Below, one piece after another: positions 1 through 9,335 of a stretch of DNA of 40,998 nt. Below the pieces are notes generated by a model. The model did not search any database, had not been told where the DNA came from, and worked only from the letters and a program-made list of their open reading frames with translations. The translations under genes and the position numbers were made by a program. Location of the stretch: NCBI GenBank assembly GCA_964632945.1, contig CAZWCX010000061.1, forward strand, positions 1-40,998. Reading direction: 5' to 3'. Origin of the DNA: CAZWCX01 sp964632945. GTDB taxonomy: Bacteria; Planctomycetota; MHYJ01; WSZJ01; CAZWCX01. The first letter of the stretch is position 1. Every line of letters starts with the position of its first letter.

Positions 1-119
1 AGGACTACTTCCTCAAGGAGATCAACGGCCAGGGGGGTAAAGACACGTTCAAGGAAATCTTCGGCGACATCTCCGCCGTCGAGCAAGAGTGGATCACCTA
101 CGTCACCAACCTGAAGTAG
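1..119 (+). CDS. C-terminal end of an unknown protein (partial)
   Basis: An open frame enters from the left edge (codons in phase from base 3) and stops at TAG 117-119, giving about 38 residues. The tail is polar and ends EQEWITYVTNLK. A closing helix with an E-x-E-W pattern is reminiscent of the ends of DUF1570-type (peptidase-MA-like) proteins, but the fragment is too short to assign. It lies on the same strand as hisS, with a 137-nt gap between them. Confidence 0.5.
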   Translation, partial: DYFLKEINGQGGKDTFKEIFGDISAVEQEWITYVTNLK

Positions 120-256
120 GACGTTCGCTCGCCGATCCCGGACGGATCTCCCCTCCTGCGCCCGCGGCCGGGAGGACCGAGGCATGTTCCGGGCCCCCTG
201 CGCGGCCCGGTGCGACCTCCCGCGCCCCCCCCACCGACAAGGAAGCACCCTGCACC

Positions 257-1558
257 ATGAAGATCAAGGCTCCGGCGGGCATGGAGGATCTCCTGCCCGG
301 CCGCCTGGCGCACTGGCGCAAGGTCGAGGACAAGGTCCGCCGCGTGATGGCAACGTACGGCTACGGCGAGATCCGCACGCCGATGCTGGAGGCCACGTCC
401 CTCTTCGTCCGCTCGGTGGGCGAGGCCACCGACATCGTGGAAAAGGAGATGTACACGTTCGGCCATGCGAACGCTCCGGAAGACAGCGTGACGCTGCGCC
501 CCGAGTTGACGGCACCGATCGTGCGCGCGTGCCTCGAACACAGCCTGTTCGCGAAACGCCCGTTCCACAAGCTGTTCTACCTCGGGGCGGCGTTCCGTCG
601 CGAGCGCCCGCAGAAGGGGCGCTTGCGCCAGTTCCACCAGTTCGGCGTCGAGGCTCTCGGCTCTCATTCGCCGGTCCTGGACGCGGAGACGATCGAACTC
701 GCGGTTGCCGTGCTGGAGGCGCTCGGGCTTCGAGAACACACGGTGCGCCTGAATTCCACCGGATGCGCGACCTGCCGGAACTCCTTTCGGGTGGTCCTGC
801 GCGAACGGCTGACCCCCGATCTGGAGCGGGTGTGCGAGGACTGCCGCAGCCGGTTCGAACGAAACGTATTTCGCGTCCTCGACTGCAAGCGCGACTCCTG
901 CCGGCCGGTGATCCAGCGGCTGCCCTCGATCCAGGAGCACCTGTGCGCGGACTGCCGCGGCCATCACGCCGTGGTCACGGCCACCCTGGGCGAACACGGC
1001 ATCCCCTTCACGCCGGACCCGCTCCTCGTCCGCGGGCTGGATTACTACACGCGCACCGTGTACGAACTGACCTATCCGACGCTCGGCGCGCAAAATGCGA
1101 TCGGGGGCGGCGGACGATACGACAATCTGGTGGCGGAGTTCGGCGGGCCGCCGACCGGCGCGGTCGGCTTCGCGATGGGGATCGAGCGCGTGATGCTCGC
1201 CCTGGACGCGCAGGCGGGCGGGCGGGACGCGAACGAGGACCACATCACGCCCGTGGCGGTCTACCTTTGCACGGTGGAGGACGCCCTGCGCGCGCCCGCC
1301 TTCGCGTTCGCCCGTCGCGTGCGTCAGGCGGGAATTCCCTGCGACCTCGATTTCGAGGGCAAGAGCCTCAAGGCCCAGATGCGCAATGCCGACCGGCTGC
1401 GCGCTCGTTGGGTCGTCATGTTCGGGCCCGAAGAGTGGTCGCGAGGCGCCGCCAAGCTGAAATCGATGCAGGAAAAATCCGAGGAGACTCTGCCGCTCGA
1501 CGCCATCGTGGCCCGGATTCAGGCGGCGGACACGGGATCCACGGCGCGAACGCCGTGA
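257..1558 (+). CDS. hisS: Histidyl-tRNA synthetase
   Basis: This 433-residue class II aminoacyl-tRNA synthetase charges tRNA-His in the cytoplasm. The N-terminus has the usual lead-in (KAPAGMEDLLP). A class II motif-2 region follows (TLRPELTAP, then FRRERPQKGRLRQFHQ). The histidine-A motif is LVRGLDYYTRTVYEL, with GGGGRYDNL and GFAMGIER after it, and an anticodon-binding domain closes the protein. A Cys-rich insertion (CATC, CEDC, CADC) sits in the middle, as in many bacterial HisS. The start at 257 gives the family's normal N-terminus; the frame stays open upstream to 89, but that extension is low-complexity. AAGGAAG at 238-244 is a distant ribosome site. The gene precedes trpE by 68 nt on the same strand and may be co-transcribed with it. 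Confidence 0.95.
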   Translation: MKIKAPAGMEDLLPGRLAHWRKVEDKVRRVMATYGYGEIRTPMLEATSLFVRSVGEATDIVEKEMYTFGHANAPEDSVTLRPELTAPIVRACLEHSLFAKRPFHKLFYLGAAFRRERPQKGRLRQFHQFGVEALGSHSPVLDAETIELAVAVLEALGLREHTVRLNSTGCATCRNSFRVVLRERLTPDLERVCEDCRSRFERNVFRVLDCKRDSCRPVIQRLPSIQEHLCADCRGHHAVVTATLGEHGIPFTPDPLLVRGLDYYTRTVYELTYPTLGAQNAIGGGGRYDNLVAEFGGPPTGAVGFAMGIERVMLALDAQAGGRDANEDHITPVAVYLCTVEDALRAPAFAFARRVRQAGIPCDLDFEGKSLKAQMRNADRLRARWVVMFGPEEWSRGAAKLKSMQEKSEETLPLDAIVARIQAADTGSTARTP

Positions 1559-1626
1559 TCCCGCGCGGCCCCGCCTTCCCGGGGCCGGCCCGCGACGGGA
1601 ACGACCAGGAGCGAATCCCAGCACCC

Positions 1627-3096
1627 ATGATCGACGACCTCGCCACCAAGACGTATGCGCTCGAGCCGAGCTCCGCGCTCACCGCCGTCACCCGGGAGAT
1701 GCCGGCGGACCTGGAAACTCCCGTCTCGGCGTACTTGAAACTCGCCCACCATGGGGCCTGCTTCCTTCTCGAGAGCGTCGAACAGGGAGAGAGCCTCGGA
1801 CGCTACAGCTTCATCGGCCTCGACTACCTCCAGTGGTTCAAGATTTCCGAGCGCGGCACCGCGATTCAGGGCGGACGCGGGCCGCAGTTGACGGTCCCGA
1901 CCTCCGCGGACCCTCTGCGGCCGGTTCGCGACGCCCTCCGCTCGTTCACCGTCGCTCCGCATCCCTCGGTCCCCCACCTCCTGGGGGGCGCCGTCGGCTA
2001 CGTGGGGTACGACTACGTCCGCTTCCTCGAGCGCCTGCCGGCGGGCGGCCGGGAACCGTTCGACCTGCCGATGGCGCAGTTCTATCTCGTGAACACGCTG
2101 CTCCTGTTCGACCATCTGAAGCGCAAGATCGTCGCCGTCAGCCTGGCCGGACGCGGAGCGCTCGATGAGGCCGCGGCCCGCGATCGGGTCAACCAGATTC
2201 TGACCATCCTGCGGACCTCGCCGCTCGACCCGGCCATCGTTTCGGCCAAGGCCAAGCTGCACGCGCAATTCACGTCGAACCTGGATCGGGAGGGCTACTG
2301 CGCGGCCGTGCGCTCGGCGCAAGAGCACATCCGCGCCGGCGACATCTTCCAGGTGGTGCTTTCGCAACGGTTGAGCGGACCCCTCACCATCCCGCCGTTC
2401 CAGATCTACCGTGCCCTCCGCATGCTCAATCCGTCTCCGTACATGTTCTACCTGAACTTCGGGGATGTGCAGCTGATCGGATCGAGCCCCGAAGCCCTCG
2501 TGAAGCTGGAGGGGCGTCGGGCGCTGTCGCGCCCGATCGCGGGGACCCGCCCGCGCGGCGGCAGCGAGGAGGAGGACCGTCACCTGGAGACCGAGCTCCT
2601 CGCCGACGAGAAGGAGCGCGCCGAACACGTCATGCTCGTGGACCTGGCGCGAAACGACCTCGGACGCGTGTGCGAGTACGGCACGGTGCGCGCCGAGAAG
2701 CTGTTCCAGATCGAACGCTATTCACATGTGATGCACATCGTGTCCGAGGTGACCGGAACCCTGGCGGAGTCCCAGGACCCCTTCTCTCTCCTCCGCGCGA
2801 CTTTCCCGGCCGGGACGGTCAGCGGCGCCCCCAAGGTGCGCGCGATGGAGATCATCCACGAGCTGGAACCGACCCGCCGCGGGCCCTACGCGGGCGCCGT
2901 GGGGTACATCGGGCTGACCGGAGACCTGGACCTCTGCATCACCATCCGCACCGTTGTCGTCCACGCCGACCAGGTGCACCTGCAGGCCGGCGCCGGAATC
3001 GTGGCGGATTCCGTGCCGGAGCGGGAGTTTCAGGAGACCCTGAACAAGATCGAGGCGCTTCGCCGCGCCGTCTACATGGCCGAGGAAGGGCTTTGA
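1627..3096 (+). CDS. trpE: Anthranilate synthase component I
   Basis: This 489-residue chorismate-binding enzyme makes anthranilate from chorismate, using ammonia delivered by TrpG; it is the first step of tryptophan synthesis. The N-terminal lobe includes FLLESVEQGESLGRYSFIG. The catalytic lobe has SPEALVKLEG, the RPIAGTRPRG motif, the acidic ELLADEKERAEHVMLVDLAR segment and the closing AGAGIVADSVPE region. Length is normal for TrpE. It ends with TGA (3094-3096), and trpG starts one base later, so the two subunits are probably made together. Only a weak GGAG lies upstream of the start. No Trp-rich leader peptide is visible before it. Confidence 0.95.
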   Translation: MIDDLATKTYALEPSSALTAVTREMPADLETPVSAYLKLAHHGACFLLESVEQGESLGRYSFIGLDYLQWFKISERGTAIQGGRGPQLTVPTSADPLRPVRDALRSFTVAPHPSVPHLLGGAVGYVGYDYVRFLERLPAGGREPFDLPMAQFYLVNTLLLFDHLKRKIVAVSLAGRGALDEAAARDRVNQILTILRTSPLDPAIVSAKAKLHAQFTSNLDREGYCAAVRSAQEHIRAGDIFQVVLSQRLSGPLTIPPFQIYRALRMLNPSPYMFYLNFGDVQLIGSSPEALVKLEGRRALSRPIAGTRPRGGSEEEDRHLETELLADEKERAEHVMLVDLARNDLGRVCEYGTVRAEKLFQIERYSHVMHIVSEVTGTLAESQDPFSLLRATFPAGTVSGAPKVRAMEIIHELEPTRRGPYAGAVGYIGLTGDLDLCITIRTVVVHADQVHLQAGAGIVADSVPEREFQETLNKIEALRRAVYMAEEGL

Positions 3097-3097
3097 C

Positions 3098-3667
3098 GTG
3101 ATCCTGGTCATCGACAACTACGACTCCTTCACCTACAACCTGGTGCAGTACTTCGGCGAGTTCGGCCGTCCGATCCACGTGTCGCGGAACGATGAGATCG
3201 ACGTCGCGAAGGCGGAGACGCTCCACCCCACGCACCTGGTGATTTCGCCCGGACCCGGCGCGCCGCGGCAGGCGCGTGCCTCCAACGACCTTCTCCGCCA
3301 CTTTTCCGGTCGAATCCCGGTCCTGGGGGTCTGCCTCGGCCATCAGTGCATCGGCGAAGTCTTCGGCGCCGAGGTCGTGCGCTCGGACCGGCTGATGCAC
3401 GGCAAGGTCTCCCTGGTCTATCATGACGGGCGGACGCTCTACCGGGGCGTCCCCAATCCATTCCAGGCCACGCGGTACCACTCCCTGATCGTAAAAGAAG
3501 AATCGCTCACGCCGGATCTGGAGGTGTCGGCGCACACGTCGGCCGGCGAGATCATGGGCCTGCGCGTCAAGGGCCGTGGGGTGGAAGGCGTCCAATTCCA
3601 TCCCGAGTCGATTCTGACCACGGCCGGCCGGACGATTCTGAGAAATTTCCTGGAAATCAAGGCGTAG
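3098..3667 (+). CDS. trpG: Anthranilate synthase component II, glutamine amidotransferase
   Basis: This 189-residue class I glutamine amidotransferase supplies ammonia to TrpE. It could also serve PabB, as many bacterial TrpG/PabA proteins do. The N-terminus is the typical ILVIDNYDSFTYNLVQY. The nucleophile is Cys79 in GVCLGHQCIG, and the partners are His168 and Glu170 in QFHPES. The start is GTG at 3098, one base after the trpE stop, which fixes the reading and suggests translational coupling. There is no fused transferase domain. A 227-nt gap, the longest inside the trp cluster, separates it from trpD and shows no clear feature. Confidence 0.95.
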   Translation: MILVIDNYDSFTYNLVQYFGEFGRPIHVSRNDEIDVAKAETLHPTHLVISPGPGAPRQARASNDLLRHFSGRIPVLGVCLGHQCIGEVFGAEVVRSDRLMHGKVSLVYHDGRTLYRGVPNPFQATRYHSLIVKEESLTPDLEVSAHTSAGEIMGLRVKGRGVEGVQFHPESILTTAGRTILRNFLEIKA

Positions 3668-3894
3668 AAGCCGGCGATCGCGGGGAGCGCGAGGTCCCCC
3701 GGAGCGGCTCTCCCGGGCCGTACCGGGCGGTTCCGGACAGCGCCCCCCCGGCTGAGCGATCGCCCCGGCGCAAGGGCGGGGATCCGGGCAACCGGGCCGG
3801 ACCGGACCGCCGAGCCCGACGCGGCTCGCAAAATCCGGGAACTTGCCCGATGCCGGATCGGACCTTGGGACCGTCTACGGGAGAGTCCGTGACC

Positions 3895-4908
3895 ATGGCC
3901 ATTCGCGAGGCCCTGACGAAACTCTGTCGCCGCGAACACCTGACGCCCGGCGAAGCCCAGGAAGCGCTCCTTCAGGTTCTTCGGGGGGAAGCCTCGGCGC
4001 CGGTCGTGGCGGCGTATCTGACGGCGCTCCGGGTGCTCGGAGAGACCTCCGAAGAGATTGCCGGAAGCGCCTCGGCCTTGCTGGAGCACTCGGTTCGGCT
4101 GCCGATCTCCGGAGAGGGGCTGGTCGACACCTGCGGGACCGGCGGAGACGCGTCGGGGACGTACAACCTCTCCACCGCCGCCGCCTTCATCGCCACAGGG
4201 GCGGGCTGCCGGATCGCCAAGCACGGGAACCGCTCGGTGTCGAGCCGATGCGGAAGCGCGGACGTACTCGAAGTCCTGGGGGTGAAGATCGACCTCCCTC
4301 CCGATCGGGTCGCCGCCTGCATCGACAAGGCCGGCATGGGATTTCTGTTCGCTCCGCTCTACCACCCCGGCATGAAACACGTCATGGGTCCGCGGCGCGA
4401 ACTGGGGGTCGGAACGATCTTCAATGTGCTCGGGCCGATCTGCAACCCCGCACGCCCGACGCGTCAGGTCGTCGGCGTCTACCACGAGGACTTTCTGGAG
4501 AAGGTGGGTCAGGCCCTGCGAGGCCTCGGCAGCCGGCGCGCGTGGGTGATCCACGGGTCGCAGGGACTGGACGAGGCGAGCCCGGGCGGGACCACGCAGG
4601 TCTACGCGATTTCGCCGGAGCAGGCCCACACTTTCGCGATCCGTCCCGAGGATCACGGTTTGCCGATGTCCACGCTGGCGGACCTCGCCGGCGGGACGGC
4701 GATGGAGAATGCCCAGATCATCCAGGGAGTGCTGGAGGGGAAACCGGGACCGAAGCGGGACGCCGCGGTGCTCAATGCCGCGCTGGTCATTCAGGTGACG
4801 CACGACGGACTGACGCTGGCCGAGGCCCTCGATCGGGCCCGGGAGGCCGTCGACTCCGAACGCGCACTCCAGGTCCTCAAGACGCTGCGCGCGGTTTCCC
4901 ATGCTTGA
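3895..4908 (+). CDS. trpD: Anthranilate phosphoribosyltransferase
   Basis: This 337-residue enzyme joins anthranilate to PRPP to give phosphoribosyl-anthranilate. An N-terminal helical domain contains HLTPGEAQEAL. The PRPP loop is TCGTGGDASGTYNLST, followed by KHGNRSVSSRCGSADVLE. The segment GPICNPARPTRQVVGVY is also typical. The start at ATG 3895 (MAIREAL) matches the family N-terminus; an in-frame ATG at 3850 would add 15 residues and cannot be excluded. The end overlaps trpC by 8 nt. Confidence 0.94.
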   Translation: MAIREALTKLCRREHLTPGEAQEALLQVLRGEASAPVVAAYLTALRVLGETSEEIAGSASALLEHSVRLPISGEGLVDTCGTGGDASGTYNLSTAAAFIATGAGCRIAKHGNRSVSSRCGSADVLEVLGVKIDLPPDRVAACIDKAGMGFLFAPLYHPGMKHVMGPRRELGVGTIFNVLGPICNPARPTRQVVGVYHEDFLEKVGQALRGLGSRRAWVIHGSQGLDEASPGGTTQVYAISPEQAHTFAIRPEDHGLPMSTLADLAGGTAMENAQIIQGVLEGKPGPKRDAAVLNAALVIQVTHDGLTLAEALDRAREAVDSERALQVLKTLRAVSHA

Positions 4909-5710
4909 ACGAATCCTCTCCGAACGTCGCCGCGACCTGGACGCGCTTCGCACCCGCGTTCCGCTCGAGGAGGTGAAGCGGGAAGCCCGCTCCGCCCCCC
5001 CGCCGCGCGACTTTCTGGCGGCCCTGGTCGCCGCCCGGACGCGTCCGGCGCTCATCGCCGAGGTCAAACGGGCCTCCCCCTCCCGCGGACTCCTGCGCGC
5101 ATCGCTCGATCCCGTCGGGCTGGCCCGCGCCTACCGGGACGCGGGAGCCGCGGCGATCTCGGTCCTGACCGAAGCGCGCCACTTCCACGGTTCGCTCGAC
5201 GATCTGCGCGCCGTGCGCGCGGCGGTCCCGCTGCCGGTCCTGCGCAAGGATTTCCTCCTGGACGAGTACATGGTCTGGGAGGCGCGGGCGGCGGGCGCGG
5301 ATGCGGTCCTGCTGATCGTCGGCGCGGTGCACGTCGCGGTGCTGGCGCGCATGCACCAGGTGGCGCTGGAACTCGGCATGACGCCGCTCGTGGAGGTCCA
5401 CGAGGCGGAGGAGTTGGAAGTCGCGCGCCATCTCGGGCCCCGGCTGGTCGGCGTGAACAATCGCAACCTGCGAACGCTGGCCATCGACCGCGCAACGGCG
5501 CCGCGGCTGCGTTCGGGGATCCCCGCCGGAACGCTCAGCGTGGCGGAATCGGGCCTGGAGCGCGCCGCGGACGTACAGGAAGTCCGATCGGCCGGCTATG
5601 ATGCGGTCTTGATCGGGAGCGCCCTCGTGGCAGCGCGAACCGCGGAGACATCGGACCGGGAATTCGATCCCGCCGGCCGGATCCGCGAGTTGATGGGCGG
5701 CGTGTCATGA
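4901..5710 (+). CDS. trpC: Indole-3-glycerol phosphate synthase
   Basis: This 269-residue TIM-barrel enzyme closes the indole ring from carboxyphenylamino-deoxyribulose phosphate. The key motifs are AEVKRASPSRG (catalytic Lys), LRKDFLLDEYMVWEARAAGAD, the GVNNRNL loop and AESGL near the end. The ATG start lies inside the last codons of trpD (8-nt overlap), a coupled arrangement. It is a stand-alone enzyme, not fused to TrpF as in E. coli. trpF follows after 85 nt. Confidence 0.95.
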   Translation: MLERILSERRRDLDALRTRVPLEEVKREARSAPPPRDFLAALVAARTRPALIAEVKRASPSRGLLRASLDPVGLARAYRDAGAAAISVLTEARHFHGSLDDLRAVRAAVPLPVLRKDFLLDEYMVWEARAAGADAVLLIVGAVHVAVLARMHQVALELGMTPLVEVHEAEELEVARHLGPRLVGVNNRNLRTLAIDRATAPRLRSGIPAGTLSVAESGLERAADVQEVRSAGYDAVLIGSALVAARTAETSDREFDPAGRIRELMGGVS

Positions 5711-5795
5711 TCTCCCGCGTCCGCGCCGATGCGCGGACTCCGGGGCGCCGGCCGCGCCCGTCGGGAGTCCCCGCCGACCGTCGAAAGGCAGGCGA

Positions 5796-6434
5796 ATGAC
5801 CTACATCAAACTGTGCGGCATGACGTCCGTGGAAGACGCCCGCATCGCGGCGGACCTGGGCATTCAGGCGATCGGCCTGGTGTTCCACGCCGCCAGCCCG
5901 CGTCATTTGACCCCGGAACGGGCGCGCGAGATCGCATCCGCGGTACCCGACGGAATCCACCGCGTGGGCATTTTCGTCGATGAATCCCCCGAACGAATCG
6001 CCATCGTCGCCGGCTTCTGCGGATTGACGCACGCGCAGCTCCACGGGACCGAGTCGCCCGCGATCGCGCGCGCCCTGCCGATCCCGGTCATCAAGGCCCT
6101 GCGCGTCCGCACCGTCGACGACCTGTCCCGGGTCGATGCGTTCGCCGAAACCGCGGTGATGATCCTGCTGGACGCCTTCGTCTCCGGGAAGGCCGGCGGG
6201 ACGGGCGAGACCTTCGACTGGTCGCTTGCCGCCGAGCCCGCGAAGAAGCACCGGGTAATCCTGGCGGGCGGATTGTCCCCGGAAAACGTCGCCGATGCGA
6301 TGCGGCGCGTCCGTCCGTTCGGCGTCGACGCGAGCAGCAGCCTGGAGTCCGCGCCCGGAGTGAAGGACCCGACGCGGATGAGGGCGTTCGTCGATGCCGT
6401 ACGGAAGGCCGGACTCGAACCGCCGGTACCTTGA
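5796..6434 (+). CDS. trpF: Phosphoribosylanthranilate isomerase
   Basis: This 212-residue TIM-barrel isomerase acts between TrpD and TrpC. The N-terminal KLCGMT holds the catalytic Cys7. LGIQAIGLVFHAASPRHL, QLHGTES and the phosphate-binding end (LAGGLSPENV, then GVDASSSLE) follow family order, and LDAF supplies the general-acid Asp. The start is supported by AAAGGC just upstream. The 157-nt gap to trpB carries no open gene on either strand that looks real. Confidence 0.93.
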   Translation: MTYIKLCGMTSVEDARIAADLGIQAIGLVFHAASPRHLTPERAREIASAVPDGIHRVGIFVDESPERIAIVAGFCGLTHAQLHGTESPAIARALPIPVIKALRVRTVDDLSRVDAFAETAVMILLDAFVSGKAGGTGETFDWSLAAEPAKKHRVILAGGLSPENVADAMRRVRPFGVDASSSLESAPGVKDPTRMRAFVDAVRKAGLEPPVP

Positions 6435-6591
6435 CCGGCGGGCCGCGCCGGCGCGCCTCCGCCGCGGACCCCTGTGGATCCGCCCATCGATCGGGACTCG
6501 TTTGGAATGATGCCGCTTCCCCTCGTCCCCCGGTACTCCGGCCCGCGGGCCGGCGACCGCTGCCTGCTCTGAAAGGACCGGACCGACCGCC

Positions 6592-7773
6592 ATGCCCACC
6601 CCCGGATGCTTCGGCCCCTACGGGGGCCAATTCGTCCCCGAAACGCTGATGGCCGCGCTCCACGACCTGGAGCGGGCGTTCCGGCTTTGCACCAAGAACC
6701 GACGCTTTCGCTCCGAGTTGCGCGACCTGATGCGGCACTTCTCCGGTCGGCCCACACCCCTGTACGAGGCGCGCCGCCTTTCGGAACACTGGCGTTGCGG
6801 TCCCCTCTTTCTCAAGCGCGAAGACCTGAACCACACGGGGGCGCACAAGATCAACAACTGCCTCGGCCAAGCCCTGTTGGCGGCCCACCTGGGGAAGAAA
6901 CGCATCATCGCGGAAACCGGGGCCGGCCAGCACGGCGTCGCGACCGCCACAGTCTGCGCCCACTTCGGACTCGAGTGCGACGTCTATATGGGCGAGGAGG
7001 ACATGGCACGCCAAGCCATCAACGTCCAACGGATGAAGCTCCTCGGCGCCCGGGTGATCGGGGTCTCCTCGGGAACCCGGACCCTCAAAGACGCCACCAA
7101 CGAGGCGATCCGCGACTGGGTCACGAACGTGCGCTCCACGCACTACATCATCGGGTCGACGGTCGGCCCCCACCCTTATCCGACGATCGTACGCCACTTC
7201 CAATCGGTGATCGGACGGGAGGCCCGGATGCAATTCCGTCGAAGGACCCGGCGGCTCCCCGGAACGGTCGTCGCGTGCGTCGGGGGAGGCAGCAACGCGA
7301 TGGGAATCTTCCACGCATTCCGGAACGATGCGCGCGTCCGGTTGATCGGGGTCGAGGCGGCCGGGGAGGGCCTCCGTTCCGGGCGGCACGCCGCAACTCT
7401 GTCGCGCGGCCGCCCCGGAGTCCTCCACGGTGCCTACAGCTACTTGCTGCAGGACCCGCATGGACAGGTCACCGGCACCCACAGCATCTCCGCCGGCCTC
7501 GACTATCCGGGAGTCGGCCCCGAACACTCCTGGCTCAAGGACCTCGGACGGTGCCGCTATGAAAGCGCGACCGATGCGGAGGCGCTGTCGGCGTTCGGGG
7601 AGGTGAGCCGACTGGAGGGGATCATTCCCGCCCTCGAACCCGCCCATGCGCTGGCGTGGGTCAAGCGCGCAGCCGGAACCCGCCGATTGGTTCCCCCGGT
7701 CCTCGTCAACCTCTCCGGGCGCGGCGACAAGGACCTCGGTACGGTCCTGGCCGCGTTGGAGGTGAAATCATGA
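6592..7773 (+). CDS. trpB: Tryptophan synthase beta chain
   Basis: This 393-residue PLP enzyme condenses indole and serine to give tryptophan. The N-terminus GPYGGQFVPETLM is characteristic of the TrpB1 type that pairs with TrpA. The PLP lysine is Lys86 in HTGAHKINN, followed by AETGAGQHGVATA (catalytic Glu) and the phosphate loop GGGSNAMG. The end contains LSGRGDKD. A modest AAAGGACCG lies before the start. The stop TGA shares bases with the trpA start (ATGA), so the two subunits are coupled. Confidence 0.96.
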   Translation: MPTPGCFGPYGGQFVPETLMAALHDLERAFRLCTKNRRFRSELRDLMRHFSGRPTPLYEARRLSEHWRCGPLFLKREDLNHTGAHKINNCLGQALLAAHLGKKRIIAETGAGQHGVATATVCAHFGLECDVYMGEEDMARQAINVQRMKLLGARVIGVSSGTRTLKDATNEAIRDWVTNVRSTHYIIGSTVGPHPYPTIVRHFQSVIGREARMQFRRRTRRLPGTVVACVGGGSNAMGIFHAFRNDARVRLIGVEAAGEGLRSGRHAATLSRGRPGVLHGAYSYLLQDPHGQVTGTHSISAGLDYPGVGPEHSWLKDLGRCRYESATDAEALSAFGEVSRLEGIIPALEPAHALAWVKRAAGTRRLVPPVLVNLSGRGDKDLGTVLAALEVKS

Positions 7774-8774
7774 TCCGAGATCGGATTCCGGGAGGATCCC
7801 CGCCGGACCAAAGGACGGCGAAGCCCCCCTCGCTGCCGGCCGGGCCCTCCTGTTGTCACTCGTCCGGCGAACCGGCGACCGCCGCCTCGCCCAAGGCCCG
7901 ACGGGGCCGGCGGCGACCCGACGCGGTTCACGATCGGAGTCGCGACCGGAACCGCGCGGGTGGACCGGCTTCGCGAATCACCCGGGCGATCCTCGACGCC
8001 CGGCAGGATGGCCGGGCCGCGGTGATCCCTTACTTCATGCTCGGATATCCGACGCTCCCCGAGTCGGTGGCGTGCGTGCGGGCGGCCATGGATGCCGGCG
8101 CGGACCTCATCGAAGTGGGGATCCCGTTTTCGGATCCGCTCGCCGACGGACCGGTGATCCAGCACGCCGGACAGGTCGCCCTGGACGCACACACCACCCC
8201 GCAAGCCTGCATCGCAGCGATTTCGACCTTGACGGGGCCGGGGACCCCCCCTATAGTCTTGATGACCTATTTCAACCTCTTGCTCTCGCGGGGGTTGGCG
8301 CGAACGCTGTCGGCGCTTCGCGCGGCGGGACTGTCCGGCCTGATCATCCCGGACCTATCGCTCGAGGCCCTGGAGGGCTGGAAGAGGGACCTCGACGACT
8401 CGGGACTCGAACGGGTGCATCTCGTCGCGCCGACCAGCACCCCGGAGCGGGTGCGGGCCCTCGCCGAGGACTCCCGCGGATTCCTGTATCTTGTCTCCGT
8501 CACGGGGGTGACGGGCGTGCGCCGGGGGTCGAATCCCGATCTCGAGCGATTCGTGCGCCGGGTACGCGCGCGGGCCGGGGACCTGCCGCTGTGTGTGGGA
8601 TTCGGGATTTCGGGCCCGCAACAGGCGCGAGAGGTTGCCCGAATCGCGGATGGGGTGATCGTGGGCAGCGCCCTGGTCGAAGTGATACGCGATGCGCCGA
8701 AACGCGCGCGCGCGGCTGCGGCAGGTCGATTCGTTCGCGCGCTCGTCCGCGCGGCGCGCCGCGAGCGCCGGTGA
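7770..8774 (+). CDS. trpA: Tryptophan synthase alpha chain with N-terminal extension
   Basis: This protein cleaves indole-3-glycerol phosphate and channels indole to TrpB. The recognisable TrpA core starts about 70 residues in (SRITRAIL, then VIPYFMLGYPTLPESV). It has the catalytic Glu and Asp in DLIEVGIPFSDPLADGP and the phosphate-binding GFGISGPQQAREV. With the ATG at 7770, which overlaps the trpB stop as ATGA, the product is 334 residues against about 265 for the family. The additional part is Pro/Arg/Ser-rich and resembles no domain. No ATG, GTG or TTG was found in frame nearer the core, so the long form is the simplest reading; an unusual start codon or a sequencing slip remain possible. 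Confidence 0.9.
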   Translation: MIRDRIPGGSPPDQRTAKPPSLPAGPSCCHSSGEPATAASPKARRGRRRPDAVHDRSRDRNRAGGPASRITRAILDARQDGRAAVIPYFMLGYPTLPESVACVRAAMDAGADLIEVGIPFSDPLADGPVIQHAGQVALDAHTTPQACIAAISTLTGPGTPPIVLMTYFNLLLSRGLARTLSALRAAGLSGLIIPDLSLEALEGWKRDLDDSGLERVHLVAPTSTPERVRALAEDSRGFLYLVSVTGVTGVRRGSNPDLERFVRRVRARAGDLPLCVGFGISGPQQAREVARIADGVIVGSALVEVIRDAPKRARAAAAGRFVRALVRAARRERR

Positions 8775-8966
8775 CCCCGCGCGGACCGGCCAGGACGGTG
8801 CGCGCGAGCCCCCCCGGGTCCCGGCGCGGAAACCCCGGGCGGGACGCAGCCCAGGGCCGAAGGGACGATGCAGGTTCCTCCGGTGAACCCGGGAGTCGCC
8901 GGGCGATCGAAGGCGAAGCGATCCGCCGGCGGGGTGGACGAACGGAGGGTGGGAGTCGTTTCAGCG

Positions 8967-9335
8967 ATGATGCGTGGGATTCGCGGGGCGGTCGACGCCC
9001 CCGGCAATACGACGGAGGAGATCCTCTCGGTTACGCGGCAGTTGCTGTTGGCCCTGCAGGAGGCGAACCGCTTTGCCACGGAGGACGTGGCGAGCGTCCT
9101 GTTCACGGCCACTCCCGATCTGGATGCCGAGTTTCCGGCGCGGGCCGCGCGCGAGCTCGGCTGGACCGGGGTGCCGCTCCTCTGCGCCCAGGAGATCGCG
9201 AAGTCGGGCGCCCCGGCGCGGGTGATCCGGGTGCTGATCCACGTGGAGACGTCGCTCCGCCAGGAAGAGGTCGTCCACGTATACTTAGGAGAAACGGCGT
9301 GTCTACGTCCGGACATCAAGGGGAAACGGCCATGA
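8967..9335 (+). CDS. aroH: Chorismate mutase, AroH type
   Basis: This 122-residue monofunctional chorismate mutase turns chorismate into prephenate for the tyrosine and phenylalanine branches. The Bacillus AroH fold is clear: MRGIRGAVDAPGNTTEEIL at the start, LFTATPDLDAEFPARAARELGW in the middle, and IRVLIHVET with HVYLGETACLRPD at the end (active-site Arg and Tyr). The start is placed at the tandem ATGs 8967/8970 that give the family N-terminus; an in-frame upstream ATG at 8868 would add an unrelated basic stretch. The stop overlaps the next start as ATGA. The 192 nt before it (8775-8966) hold no other gene. Confidence 0.92.
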   Translation: MMRGIRGAVDAPGNTTEEILSVTRQLLLALQEANRFATEDVASVLFTATPDLDAEFPARAARELGWTGVPLLCAQEIAKSGAPARVIRVLIHVETSLRQEEVVHVYLGETACLRPDIKGKRP

